DNA from: Hyposmocoma kahamanoa
Lineage: Eukaryota > Arthropoda > Insecta > Lepidoptera > Cosmopterigidae
DNA length: 64,000 nt
Reading direction: 5' to 3'
Assembly: GCF_003589595.1 (NCBI RefSeq)
Contig: NW_020653854.1
Location: 25,537,927 to 25,601,926, forward strand
Below are positions 32,246 to 42,740 of the stretch, one piece after another (positions within the stretch are counted from its first letter, which is position 1; each line of letters opens with the position of its first letter). The notes below the pieces were generated by a model. That model had not been told where the DNA came from. It did not search any database and was given only the letters and a program-made list of their open reading frames with translations. The position numbers were made by a program, and so were the translations under genes.

Positions 32246-33329
32246 TTTCAGGAATTTCTGAATGAAAAAGATATTTAGATAAATGGAATTCCTAATGCAT
32301 TCAATCAGTATTTGGAATTGTTCACAAAAGCGATGAAATTGTTGATACAGAAAATGTGAAAAACATTGTTCAGACTTTAAAAAATCGTATTTATTACATA
32401 CCGTCGTCTAAATGATCTAAAGTTCTCCCTCGATATTTAATACGTTAATAAGACGGCTGAGTTTGCAAAAGCATTACTTTCACATGAAGTTCTTTGCGAG
32501 TTGAAAACTGGTGAACTGACTCCCGAATTTCTGCGAAACGAGAATCTTCATGTGAACATGAAAACTGATTTCGGTAACACTAATGTCTGTCCCTCGTTAC
32601 ATCAAAGCTTGAAAATCATAAAATGCTAAAATAAATTCGTTTGTGACAGAAGGAAATAGAATCGGTTTTTATGGCGATAATAAAGTGTATAATACACATT
32701 TGCCGGTAAAGCGAGATTGAAATAACAGTAGTAATATGAGAACAACTTTATGTTTCTAATGGCGCAGTTAAGGAAGTCCGCTATCTCCTGTTCCCCACAA
32801 CCAGGGGTACCCTCCATCTCGTCCGCTACCGACAGCCGACTACCGTACCATTATCAAACAACGGCGCAACATGCAACATGATTAATGCCTGCTACCAAGT
32901 ATGATTTATTAAACGAAACCGTGGACGCACCGCATAAAAACACTCGCGACAAATTCAACCGCCAGCCATCTCGTTGACCATATTGAGCGAATTTTTAAGA
33001 CGAAATTAGAAATGCAAACGCAAGATAAAGATAGTATGACGAAGGGAACACGACACGTCGCAGCGGGAGATAATGTTTTAAACAAGGATTCCATGTAATT
33101 TATTTAATTAACGTTTTCTTACCAAGGATTCGGATCGTAAACTGAATTAAGGGACAGATTTAATAAATTAGTAGACGTTATTTACGGAATTTAATATTCG
33201 TAATGGAGCTGAAATGTTGTAGATTTATAAGGCGGCGATAGAATTTTTTCTCTGGAATCAGAATTATGTTCGTATTGTTAAGTTATGTAGGGATTTATCT
33301 GGTCGTATCGGTTGATGTATGTAGGGGGA
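32246..33329. other. Mostly unrecognised stretch
   Basis: At 32467-32620 the forward frame reads AEFAKALLSHEVLCELKTGE and LTPEFLRNENLHVN. It is protein-like but lies between stops in diverged surroundings. I do not recognise it and treat it as possible decayed coding sequence. Confidence 0.35.
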
Positions 33330-33470
33330 GGCAAAAAGAGGGCTGGGCTTCCTTTCGTTCGAGCGGGTGCCGATGACGGATCGCAGCCCGCGGCTGGCAT
33401 CCATCACGGCGGGAGGATCGAGTGCCCGCTCTGTGTACACACTGCCGCTGCACAGGAACAACCTTACTCC
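33330..33470. other. GC-rich island of about 140 bp
   Basis: GATCGCAGCCCGCGGCTGGC and ATCACGGCGGGAGGATCGAG stand out from AT-rich flanks. Both strands are open (86 codons plus, 65 codons minus) and neither gives a known domain. It may be an exon or part of an unrecognised element. Confidence 0.22.
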
Positions 33471-33984
33471 GATATCCTTAAAGCCATATTTGCTGTAAAT
33501 TTGCGGCTTGTTGTATTTGCACGCCTACGTGAAGGTGTATTTAGAGCGGAAGAGACATTCCGTAGGTTGTGAAATCATTTTGGCGTAAAGACAATCAAGA
33601 AGATCCTTGATCTTTTACAGGGAGTGTTTCAGGCTTGACCTAGTTTTTTTAATGTACGTAATAAGCTAGAGTATCTTGTATAGCTATTTTGTTATGTTAG
33701 TGTAACCAAATCGAGTTTTGCGTTTATGTTTATGTCTTCATCGCTCACTCTGACGCGTCAACTTTAGCAACATAATATTCTTAAGTTTGCGTAACAATTT
33801 GTCTTTGAAAGTAGCATAGGGTTACAACTAATTAAGTTTCCACAGGGAAAGGATAAGTTTTCAATAGACTCCTACGCATTCGGTGCTATAACTTGTCAAG
33901 TACGTGTTTGAATAGCGTGAGAACTACACGATATAGATCCCATGTATGTTCCGGGGATTTTAGTACATTTTGAGGAACCGATAG
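33471..33984. other. AT-rich stretch, nothing recognised
   Basis: No gene or shared repeat seen. Confidence 0.45.
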
Positions 33985-34230
33985 AAGCCCAGTGAGAGAA
34001 CGGCTGCTTTTTAATTGTGATGTCATCGGTTCCAATGCATGTAACAATGACTTCAATTTCTAAGATACGTATATATGTGATTGTTTAGTAGCAATACTTG
34101 CACGTCGAAGAAGGTTCACCCTTGAGAAACGTGTGAAGTCTTCAACCCGAAGTCAGTGCAGCGTGGGGGTCTATGTACAAACAATCTCATTAGAGAAGAG
34201 AGCTTTCGGTTGATGATGCTATTGTTGTTC
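33985..34230 (+). mobile_element. SINE-L copy
   Basis: AGCCCAGTGAGAGAACGGCT at the head, GTTTAGTAGCAATACTTGCA in the middle, then CGTCGAAGAAGGTTCACCC and GAGAAACGTGTGAAGTC match other copies. No clean tail is visible; GATGATG lies near the end. Confidence 0.52.
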
Positions 34231-35075
34231 AAACAACATTTACTGCTGAGTTGTTTGTTTTCTCGAATTTTTTGTTTTCAATAAGAATCCAATAAGAGTC
34301 CTTCAGATTTAGGTCTAAAGTTGAACTTCAACGTCAGAAAATCTACTCAAACAAGTCTAAATTACTTTTGAGAGATTTGATCTTCTTGGCGCCCGATAGT
34401 GTTCAAAATCAAACAAAATACGGGTATTACGGGGAACATTATTTCCTATAATCTTAGCTCGAAGGACGAAAATTTATCGAACCACTCTGTTACGTTTAAA
34501 CTAAGATTACAAGAAATAGCGCCCCATGAATTGCCGATCACTTCGATTCATTTGGAGAGTTTAGAGGCCCGAAGTAACTTAGACAACTTTGAGTGTTTTT
34601 GAAATGAAAACGTAAATTTTTAACTTTTCACCATTTGAGCAACTAAGTATTCACCAGGAATTGTAATGCATATGACTTTATACATAATGTACAAGCAATG
34701 ATTATGCAGTGAAAGTGACAGTGACATTAATAAAAACAGAAAGGAAAACAGTACACACAATTGAAAAGACAAACCAAAACCATGTGTGAAACCGCGAAAA
34801 AACATTTGAAAATACTTTTTGTCACGAAAACCACAAAAATCGAGGAATGCAAATGGGGTTATTTAGTTTCGAAACACTCGTAGTCTTGATTTGTCCTTTT
34901 TACGTCTGTCTTAGTTAGATAAATAAATAATAATAATGCTGCCCTCTTTGTTATACCAAACGCATTTCCATTTAGGTAAATTTCGAGATATTGACAACTA
35001 AAGTTATTTTTAAAAATGGCAATTACGCTGATGTTGCTTAACAACAATAAATAAATGCCGCCGATATTAATATAG
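34231..35075. other. AT-rich stretch, nothing recognised
   Basis: The 67-codon frame at 34399 has no recognisable motif. Nothing else is seen. Confidence 0.5.
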
Positions 35076-35080
35076 TCTTT

Positions 35081-35125
35081 GTCCTGCAGAAACGTGCGGT
35101 TAGGGTAATTTACAATCTGGGCCGG
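35081..35125 (+). mobile_element. LINE C-terminal coding remnant
   Basis: The frame reads VLQKRAVRVIYNLG, a conserved segment just after the RT domain of jockey/CR1-like LINEs; LINE-f continues it with SRVSLREKFKETG. Rep-K starts 17 bases downstream. Confidence 0.45.
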
Positions 35126-35141
35126 TGTTGTTTAGCACCGG

Positions 35142-35438
35142 TAGAGCTCCTTGTGAAAGAGTTCGTCCAGGGAAGTACTGCCATCTTACCTACTTCTGCC
35201 GCCAAGCAGTAATGTTAGCATTACTGCGTTCCGGTTTAGAAGGCTAAGAGTGCTGGTGAAATTGCAGGCACATGGAACTTGTCAACTTATGTTTCAGGAC
35301 GACGAGCGCAGTGGCAATGCCCCTCAGACCTTTGCGATGTAAAGCTCTGAGTGGCACTGCACCTGTTATGGACAGGCGTGTAGCTTACCATCAGACGCAC
35401 GACTTGTTCGTCTCGCCACTTGATATTACAAAAAAAAA
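35142..35438 (+). mobile_element. Rep-K, best full-length copy (297 bp)
   Basis: It runs from TAGAGCTCCTTGTGAAAGAG through TTCGTCCAGGGAAGTACTGC, the small hairpin, GGTGAAATTGCAGGCACATG, the large hairpin and GCGCACGACTTGTTCGTC to TTGATATTAC with nine A. The A tail marks it as a retroposon. A short frame inside (MPLRPLRCKALSGTAPVMDR) recurs in several copies, but shared descent explains that. A B-box-like GAGTTCGTCC near the 5' end is the only pol III hint. Confidence 0.93.
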
Positions 35439-35515
35439 GATGAAGGTCAAATGCGCACCTATTTTTGTTTAAAAATAGCCGAGGTGTCAATCATCGATAA
35501 ACACATCATTCGCTT
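35439..35515 (+). repeat. Rep-Q next to a Rep-K
   Basis: AGATGAAGGTCAAATGCGCA, CCTATTTTTGTTTAAAAATA and GCCGAGGTGTCAATCATCG match 20815-20886. Confidence 0.5.
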
Positions 35516-35559
35516 TTTAGGCTACGTGTGGTATTTACGGACGTTATCCAACAGCGTAA

Positions 35560-35812
35560 AGCATCTAGTCCAGGAATTGAACTCGGGTCGTAGCGATGAA
35601 GCGTAAGTTCGGATGGAGCAAGCAAACGACTATACGACTATTGTCTGCAGCTTTGGATGGGTAACGATGCTATGAAAGAAAGAAGATGGACGGAGGACAG
35701 GCTGGCACGGTGGAGCCTCGCGCTGGTGGCGCTGCTGGAGCAGCGCGGGGGTTTCATCGTGTTTCCTCGCCACTGCGCATTTTCTTGTGCAGAAGTGGGT
35801 AGCGGAATAGAT
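35560..35812. other. GC-richer stretch with a tRNA-like B-box
   Basis: On the minus strand GACCCGAGTTCAATTCCTGG (35569-35588) is B-box-like, suggesting a SINE remnant. From 35657 a forward frame reads RRWTEDRLARWSLALVALLE and continues QRGGFIVFPRHCAF. I do not recognise this protein-like segment. Confidence 0.3.
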
Positions 35813-35814
35813 CC

Positions 35815-35965
35815 GCCACAATCGCAAAAACCTAAGGGGGACTGCCACTGCACCCAAAACTCAAGACATATAGTTGACAACCCTTCAAGTGACTGTAGTT
35901 TCACAGTAATGTTCACATTACGGCTTGGCGGCAGAAATAGGAATAGTGGCAGCACTTTGCTGAAC
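35815..35965 (-). mobile_element. Rep-K, 5' half, diverged
   Basis: GGGGGACTGCCACTGCACCC, GTAGTTTCACAGTAATGTTC and ACATTACGGCTTGGCGGCAG with AAATAGG are in family order on the minus strand. The 3' half is missing. Confidence 0.65.
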
Positions 35966-36003
35966 AAGAAGTACTATAGCAAATAATTTATTTTTGTGAT
36001 GGT

Positions 36004-36092
36004 TTTTTTCAATAAGTGCCGGGACGAATAAGTCGTGCGTCTAGTGGTTTGCGACACGCCTGTCCATGATAGCTGCAGTGCTGCTCACATTT
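36004..36092 (-). mobile_element. Rep-K, 3' end, cut by SINE-1
   Basis: AATAAGTGCCGGGACGAATA, AGTCGTGCGTCTAGTGG and ACACGCCTGTCCATGATAGC lead to GCAGTGCTGCTCACAT. SINE-1 then starts in the middle of the large hairpin arm, so SINE-1 inserted later. Confidence 0.75.
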
Positions 36093-36302
36093 TAACTGCC
36101 TCTGTGGCCGAACGGTTACCATGCCGGACTGCCACGCAGAGGTCCCAGGATCGATTCCCGGGCCGGGAGAAATGTTTGTATGGCTTACATTTATTTCTCT
36201 CGTGAGTTTGGGTGTAATTTGTGGTTGTCTATGTGTGTGTCCATGGCACCCGCGACACAGGGTTTCCCTAGTGCGGGGCTATGTTGAGTGTGTGCGTTAT
36301 TA
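36093..36302 (+). mobile_element. SINE-1 inserted in Rep-K
   Basis: Nearly identical to the copy at 2668-2899 (A box TGGCCGAACGG, B box GATCGATTCCC, same body and GTGTGCGTTAT end). The tail is short. The high identity of the two copies suggests recent activity. Confidence 0.88.
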
Positions 36303-36992
36303 CTACTTGACGACAGAAATATTGGCTTTTAATCGTCTGGCGTTTTTGTGATTATTTTTAACTGTTGTTTAATCGAACTTTTACCTTTTGGCAAAACTAG
36401 AGCAGCTGTTTGAGTTTGTCTAAGTCACTCGAACTAAATTAAAAAACTAGGTACTTTTTACTCCACAAGGTTTCATGCACTTTACTCACGCTACGTAGGG
36501 CTATATTGACGTACTTTTAGAGCATGAGAAGTGAAGAATAAATTACGTTACATGACGCCCATTTTCCCTGAGCCTAATTACTTAACCAACGTGAAAATGT
36601 TCAGTAACCAGAACGCTTTCTAAACCTTGTTATAAAACCACACAATCTTTAAACTATAGCACTCGTGCAGTCACCATTTAAATGGTAGCTACTTGGACGG
36701 CAGCCACATACTTTCTCCTACACGTGCGTTTTCCTTATGACTCTGTTTTCCCCATAGTGCTTTCACTTCGTTCTTTGTATGTTTGTCATTCAGGTCGTGT
36801 AACGAATTTGTGGATTAATTGTTATTATTTTGCGATTTGCGCCGCAGCTGACGGAACCTAAAACTAACCTGGGTTCATTAATACTTTATTTTATGCACAG
36901 ACTTTTTGGCCAGCTACATATTTTTCCAATAAATAGAATTTAGACAATGTTGTTTGAAATTATTACGAGACGATGAAATAAAGTTTAGTTAC
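36303..36992. other. AT-rich stretch, nothing recognised
   Basis: No gene or shared repeat seen. Confidence 0.5.
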
Positions 36993-37090
36993 GACTGTCT
37001 CCGTGGTAGGACGGTTACCATGCTGGGCTGCCACGCAGACGTCTTGTTCGATTCCCGGGCTGGGAGAAATATTTGTATGACCTACAATTG
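36993..37090 (+). mobile_element. SINE-1, 5' part only
   Basis: ACGACTGTCTCCGTGG, ACGGTTACCATGCTGGGCTG, CCACGCAGACG, GTTCGATTCCCGGGCTGGGA and GAAATATTTGTATGACC match the SINE-1 head. The body after about 95 bases is missing. Confidence 0.75.
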
Positions 37091-37280
37091 GATGCTGATA
37101 AGCAGTAACGTGCCAAACAACATGATCATAGTTTTGCGAAAATGGCGCCTAAAGTTAATTTCGTTGATTATAATAGTTACACTTTTGCTTATTATTGTTG
37201 GGGAATTACGGTATTATTCGCAATTCATCATTTCTGAGGCGACAACAGCAAATGTTTTACTAGTACATTTTTAGTAGCAT

Positions 37281-37540
37281 TAGACCTCCTTGCGTAAGAG
37301 TTCGTCCAGAGAAGTACTGCCACCTTCTCTATTTCTGCCGCCAAGCAGTAATGTGACCATTATTGCGCATATAAATTACTTGGGACTTGTCAATTTATCT
37401 CTCAGGGTGCAGTGACAGTGCTCCCCAGATCTTTGTGATTTAAAGTTATGTGTGGCACTGCAAGTGTTACGGACAGGCGTGTAGCTGACCATCACGCGCA
37501 CGACTTGTTGGTGCCGTCAGTTGAGATTATAAAACAAAAT
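37281..37540 (+). mobile_element. Rep-K, nearly complete
   Basis: TAGACCTCCTTGCGTAAGAG, TTCGTCCAGAGAAGTACTGC, the small hairpin, then GATCTTTGTGATTTAAAGTT and GTGTAGCTGACCATCACGCG, ending TTGAGATTATAAAACAAAAT. The segment around the GGTTTTGAAGG block is deleted. Confidence 0.82.
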
Positions 37541-38540
37541 TACAAGTGACGATAGACCATGTAATATTTTAGAATATGGAGGTATGTTTTTTTTTGTTTA
37601 AAGTTAGCTAGTGGCTAATACCGCACGGGCTTTGAGTTAACCTATTAGTTTACTATTTAATGTCAGATAAGTACGGGTAAATTGTAAAGAATTTACATTT
37701 TCATGTCCTAAAACCATGTAAAATTTCATTCATTAGTGTTAGATATATCAGCAGAATTAAGCTATTGAAGTAATTTTACCGTTTCTTAGACTTTTTTAGA
37801 TATTAGAGCGTTTTTTGTCATTAGGAACACGAAATTGAAATCTGCACATTAGCACTCATTCGTAAGGCAAATTCCCCTGAGACGACTGAGCAAGAATTGG
37901 AATTGCTATTATATTGCAGACTAAAGGTCTGTTTATAAATAAAATTTAAAAATTCAACAATTTATTTGGAAGCAATCTGAAAAATTGTTATATTTCTAAA
38001 TGTGTTAAAATCTATATATTGCCGTCGTCTAATTAAACGCGGCTATGTGACAAAATATTTTTTTTGAGATATCATAAAAAACCATAACCCAGTTGTAGCC
38101 GACTGTATCAATGGGTAATAAAGTAAAGGGCTACTTACAGCTTTTAACAATTTACAAGAAAACACGTTGTCGCTATCAAAGCAAAACAGCGAACACTAGT
38201 TAAAGTCAAAGAAAAAGGCGCCAAAAACAATCACATTTAAATTTAGAATTTAAGAATAAAACTAAAACTTAAAGAGACTATAAAATATATACAAAAGAGA
38301 TTTGTAGCGACTGCTGCAATTCGCTACACCAGTTTTAGAAAATTTAAATTGTTTAATGTTAGGGTAAGTTCCGATAAATCCAACGCGTTAACTAATTTTA
38401 ACTGTTGGTAAAAGAGAGTTTTGTGCTCTATCTTTTGCTGATTAAAACGGATGGACTAAGCCGCGTTTTAGTTAGTGGACGGCAGGATACATTCTACTCT
38501 AAACGCCTGTTACCACTGAACTAAATTTCAACTTAAATAC
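37541..38540. other. Mostly unrecognised stretch
   Basis: A short inverse LINE-f 3' fragment (GCAAATTCCCCTGAGACGAC, TGAGCAAGAATTG) lies at about 37855-37910. Nothing else is recognised. Confidence 0.45.
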
Positions 38541-38713
38541 ATTGACGAACAAGGCGTGCGCCTGGTGGTAAACGACATGAATGTCCATAACAGTTGCAGA
38601 GCCGCTCAGGGCTTTAAATCGCAAAGATCTGAAGGACACTGCCTAGTGGCGCCTGTCACCCTGAGACGTAAGTTGAAAAGTTACATATGCTCGCAATTTC
38701 ACCAGCACCCTGG
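38541..38713 (-). mobile_element. Rep-K, middle and 3' part
   Basis: GACGAACAAGGCGTGCGCCT, TGTCCATAACAGTTGCAGAG, CTTTAAATCGCAAAGATCTG and CGCCTGTCACCCTGAGACG match in order, ending CAATTTCACCAGCACCC. Confidence 0.82.
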
Positions 38714-39287
38714 ACAACAATCGGCGACTACCAGACGCAGATTGGCAAATCGTTTCAATACGATGGCAAGCATTATAGTTTTATCCCATCGATACGATAA
38801 GACGAACATCATGTTTGCATGGTAGGGTTTTCGACAAGAACTTTGTTACACAATTTGTAAAACAACAAATTTAGATGACAATTATTCAAATATTGTAAAA
38901 TAGCATATGTAGTATTATATGTAGTATTGCAAAATAGGTGCCTTGACGTCAAGTTCCGGACACTAGCCCGTTACACCAAGTACCAAGTATTCACATATTT
39001 ATTATCTTAAAAAACACCGACCACAGTTACAGATATCGATTCTTTCATCAAAGTTTTTAATCACTTTTTGACAAAATGGTGGGTTCATTTCGTTAATAAT
39101 TTATTTATTTATGTATTTATTTTGGCACAGTTACAAGATACAAATTATACAATACACCTAAAACCATAACACTATAACAAAAACAAACAAATTTATATCT
39201 CAATAACAACCGCGCACAACATTGAAATAACATTTAAAATTTATATATGGCTATCTAAGTCTTTGAAAGACCAAGTACAAAGACACG
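38714..39287. other. Stretch with a possible LINE tail
   Basis: At 39093-39190 AATTTATTTATTTATGTATT followed by TATTTTGGCACAG looks like the inverse of a LINE 3' end with an (AAAT)n tail. The rest is unrecognised. Confidence 0.35.
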
Positions 39288-39440
39288 ACGCAAGCACATA
39301 GAAGAATTCGTGAGGTCCGTTGGTTCGTTTCGTGGCTTAGTTGGTATAGGGTCTGACACGGTATGCAAGAAGACGTCGGTTCGAATCCGACCGGATCGAA
39401 GGAATTTTTTCTGAGTGTTCGATCTTTGTATTAATAATTA
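39288..39440 (+). mobile_element. SINE-2, core and tail
   Basis: AGAATTCGTGAGGTCCGTTG, GTGGCTTAGTTGGTATAGGG, AAGACGTCGGTTCGAATCC and TTTTTTCTGAGTGTTCGATC match the copy at 42451-42740. The long 5' head is absent. Confidence 0.77.
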
Positions 39441-39544
39441 TAACTAAGTCTTATAAACAATGATATACTTTAAAAGAAAATATTTCACTTTGTGAGTTGT
39501 TCGCGTGCTACGGCACGAATTTTCAGTTTTAAGGCTACAATCGA

Positions 39545-39880
39545 TTCGATTGGCTCCATATAGACTCTGTCGTCTGTCAACATAACTCTATAAAAAATAA
39601 TCCAGCGGTGTAAAATGCACATGATCGAGCTGGCCACTTAACGGCTGAATTTCGTGAAATTATGCGATCAGGAAATTTGGTTTGCAATAAATTAATTGTT
39701 TCGGTGGCTGTGTGACTTGTGGCACCGTCTTGTTGAAACCACATGTTAGTGATATCCATATCATCAATAATAGGCCAAATTTGCTTGTTAACAACTCTTG
39801 ATAGCGGAATCCATTGACCGTAGCCGCATTTCTAGCCGAGTTTACGAAAAAAAACGGCCCAATGCCAACGGCACAACAGA
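39545..39880 (-). pseudogene. Mariner-like transposase remnant
   Basis: Two minus-strand frames carry parts of one transposase. The first (about 39880-39760) has IGPFFF and AATVNGFRYQELL. The second (39759-39590) has WFQQDGATSHTATETINLL and DRIISRNSAVKWPARSC. The FQQDGATxH block holds the second catalytic Asp of the DDD/E triad. After a further frameshift at about 39620 the sequence TPLDYFL, holding the third Asp, is still readable. In IS630/Tc1/mariner transposases these domains cut and join DNA in the nucleus. The N-terminal DNA-binding half and terminal repeats were not found. At least two frameshifts make it inactive. Confidence 0.78.
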
Positions 39881-40465
39881 TAATATAATCATAATTGAAT
39901 ATTGTTGATTTTAAATTTGGACAGGGTGTTAACAGATGAAATTGCAACAAACTATGGCTAACTGTAATACTAAGGGAGCTAAAATAAGCTAATAAAAAAT
40001 CAACACAGAATACACTTACAAAATTAATCCTGTCTAGGAAACAATCAAGAACTTGTTTAAACTACAATTATACGAAAAAAAAAACCGAATGTTTTTAGTA
40101 GCAGTACAGCTCCTTATGAAGGCTAAAGGGTTGCTGAAAGTTTGCCTAAATTTAAACGTTCTGTGAAGTCCCTGACATCTTAAAAAATATATTGTATTCG
40201 ATTATTTTTATGATTTATATTTTTATTACTTTATTATGGATTCGATTTTTTTTATTAGCTTTATCAACGACATATATATTTTTTCAGTTTAATTTGTTTG
40301 ATTGATTAAAAATTGCAGTAGTAAATGTTAAAATAACACTCTTATTATCTTGCATGTTGTCTTCACCTATAATTGCTAAAGCATTAAGCTTTGGTTTTGT
40401 ATTGTTAAATATTTGAATGTTGTAATGTATATAGTGTTGGTGAACTAAATAAATAAATAAAAAAA
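39881..40465. other. AT-rich stretch, possible LINE tail
   Basis: Near 40435-40460 ACTAAATAAATAAATAAAAA looks like a LINE 3' tail, directly followed by truncated Rep-K. At 40108-40145 (ACAGCTCCTTATGAAGGCTA) a Rep-K 5' fragment may lie on the other side. Confidence 0.35.
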
Positions 40466-40660
40466 GTAAGGGTGCTGTTGAAATTACAGGCACATGGGAC
40501 TTGTCAGCTTATGTCGCAGGGTGACAGGCGCAACGGCAATGCCCCTCAGATCTTTGAGATATAAACCTCTGAGTGGAACTGCAACTGTTATGTACAGGCG
40601 TGAAACTTACCAACATGCGCACGACTTGTTCGTCCCGTCACTTGATATTATTTTTAAAAA
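40466..40660 (+). mobile_element. Rep-K, 3' two thirds
   Basis: GTAAGGGTGCTGTTGAAATT, CACATGGGACTTGTCAGCTT, CAATGCCCCTCAGATCTTTG and CACGACTTGTTCGTCCCGTC with ACTTGATATTAT. The 5' third including the small hairpin is missing. Confidence 0.86.
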
Positions 40661-41904
40661 AAGAATAATATACAAAAACTTCCGAAAGAATAATATAGTG
40701 ACATTCCGAGATGTTGTCACTCATAATAGTATGTGATGAAATAATTTCACAAGCACTTAAATGTATGAAATATATAAAGGTCGTTTTATAATTTGTAATT
40801 TTGTGACTTACGATAAAAATGGCTAACTTAAAATAAAATGGTTTTTAATACAGTTGCTCAAAACGTGGTATTTTTCGCACTACAAATCGTGCCGAAAGTT
40901 GGAATTTTCGCACTAGTGCTTTTTACTTTTCCATTTTTTTTTAAATGTTACTGTTGTTTCAAATCTTAAGCACAGAACTAAAGAAGTTGTGTATTTATTT
41001 AATATTTATGTGCTTTGTGACGTAAGTCATTCGTCATTAAAACTTATATTTATTTACAAATACTATATAATGAACGTATCGAGTGGAGGTCTCTGCCTAC
41101 CCCTGAATGGGTGACAGGCGAGATTTTTATGTATATATTTGTTTTATGTATTACAGATAAATTGTATCTCACTACCGTGCACGGGTTCCTAAAGAAGTTT
41201 AAACAAAAGTACCAGGACTTCATAATAAGAAAAGTGGTTACAGACCGATATTACAGAAAATAAGCAAAAACAGCGCGTTAAAACTATATTTCCATAGACT
41301 TTTAAATAATGGTTGCAGTGGTTGTATTTAATCGCCTCGCCTCTGGCTCGGGCCAAGAAGCCGTGAATAATGACTAACTTTTCGCACTTATATCAAAAAT
41401 AACTATTTCGGTCAAATATAACTTAAGTTGATATAGTTACTACCTTGTAAAACTACATAAGCAATATTTTTCGGAACTTTCAGTATTTTATTAGGTGGTT
41501 TCCTTGTTTTCGATATCTTAATCAATAATTGGTGTTCATTATTTGAATAAGCTCATTTTTTATTTACTTTACGAAGCTTTTACTACCCTTTACAATACGA
41601 GGGTAAGAATAGAATGGTAACATGGGACGGGGATATTCTTAGACAGCGTACACCACTACGTAATTCAACAAAAACGTTTATTTACAGCATTAAGTTGACA
41701 TTCTCAACATTCCTTCTCGTACTAGGAACAGGTTTAGTATATCAATCGGAAACCGAGAACAATATAATCGATTACGATCGGCAACGAGTAATTCGAGTAA
41801 AAAGTGACGCTCAGTGATCCCGACAGCGGCATGCGGGATTTCATCTTGAATGCATACCGTAAGTTCACGAAAAGTTTTTTTTTGATACAATACCGGTAGA
41901 GCAA
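40661..41904. other. Mostly unrecognised stretch
   Basis: Near 41083-41140 GTGGAGGTCTCTGCCTACCC (Rep-R) recurs at 51805-51840. A pair CGCACTACAAATCGTGCC and TTTTCGCACTAGTGC lies near 40875-40925. No gene is seen. Confidence 0.4.
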
Positions 41905-41975
41905 CAATCTCAGTGCGGAGTACTTAAAAAACCGACCTCAAAAGTCATTCATCTGCTAGTTTGCCACTAATAAAA
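41905..41975 (+). mobile_element. Rep-E, 5' end only
   Basis: CAATCTCAGTGCGGAGTACT, TAAAAAACCGACCTCAAAAG and TAGTTTGCCACTAATAA match the start of Rep-E, after which homology is lost. Confidence 0.6.
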
Positions 41976-41999
41976 AATATTGTGATTCATGACGTGCAT

Positions 42000-42095
42000 A
42001 TCGAACACGTTCACAACCCTTGGAAAATGTGCGGTATTCCCAACCCTCATAGAGCCAGCGTGGCTAACTATGGTCGTATGACCATTACTCAAGCG
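42000..42095 (+). mobile_element. SINE-L 3' fragment
   Basis: CGAACACGTTCACAACCCTT, GGAAAATGTGCGGTATTCCC and AGCGTGGCTAACTATGG match the late part of SINE-L. Confidence 0.45.
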
Positions 42096-42161
42096 GACTG
42101 CTAATCGCGATAAAAGGCGGCGGGTATTTACTACTTATTGGTACACCAGGCCCTGCTACGG

Positions 42162-42298
42162 TTACGCATGATAGTCGCGACGCGCGCGATAAAATAAGCG
42201 CGCGCTATTGGCTATCTAAATTAGATCTGATTGAGACAGCCAAAAGCGCGCGCTTATTTCAATTTTATCGCGAGTGTCACGACTATCACGCGTAGCCA
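42162..42298. mobile_element. GC-rich hairpin MITE, 137 bp
   Basis: The left arm (TTACGCATGATAGTCG, CGCGATAAAAT, AAGCGCGCGC, TTGGCTATCT) and the right arm (AGACAGCCAAAAGCGCGCGC, TTATTTCAATTTTATCGCG, CGACTATCACGCGTAGCCA) are near-inverse. TGCTACGG lies on both sides (42154-42161 and 42299-42306), a plausible 8-bp target duplication. No second copy is seen. Confidence 0.77.
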
Positions 42299-42450
42299 TG
42301 CTACGGGGGCAGAATGTTGCGACGACTAACAAACAGCTATTTTGTAACTAATTTGTTTTACATTGACAAGCTGTCATTTAATTTTTTATTGAATTGATAT
42401 TCAATTTTTTTAAATTTATTTCACGTATTTTCAATAAAAATTTAAATACA

Positions 42451-42740
42451 ATGAATAGCGACATCTCTAGCCAGGGCTGGTAGCTGTAAAGGTATCTAAA
42501 TGGTTGACGAAATACTTAAGATTTCTCATAGATGGCGCTACGGCTAAAAAGTCGTTAAAAAAACCAAATACACAGACACGACAACAAAACAAGTAGAAAA
42601 ATTCGTGAGGTCCGCTAGTTCGTTCAGTGGCATAGTTGGTATAGCGTCTGGCACGGTATGCTAGAAGACGTCGGTTCGAATCCGGCCGGATCGGAGGAAT
42701 TTTTTCTGAGTGTTCGATCTTTGTCTTAATAATTATAACA
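42451..42740 (+). mobile_element. SINE-2, most complete copy
   Basis: The head GAATAGCGACATCTCTAGCC and TCATAGATGGCGCTACGGCT are followed by AAAAATTCGTGAGGTCCGCT, the A-box-like TGGCATAGTTGGTATAGCG, the B-box-like GGTTCGAATCC, and the tail GGAATTTTTTCTGAGTGTTC. A 5' head shared with 6092 lies upstream of the internal promoter, which is unusual for a simple SINE. Confidence 0.82.

Noticed and set aside
35272..35472. Small conserved protein encoded by Rep-K (recurring PLRSLRFKALSGTATVMDR-like frame)
   Set aside because: The frame is shared because the copies are related. It is broken in many copies and lacks a consistent start or stop; no sign of selection can be seen by eye.
42630..42705. Possible tRNA gene in SINE-2
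   Set aside because: A- and B-box-like words and a T-arm are present, but the acceptor strands do not pair and the same sequence recurs with a common tail, so it is a SINE.
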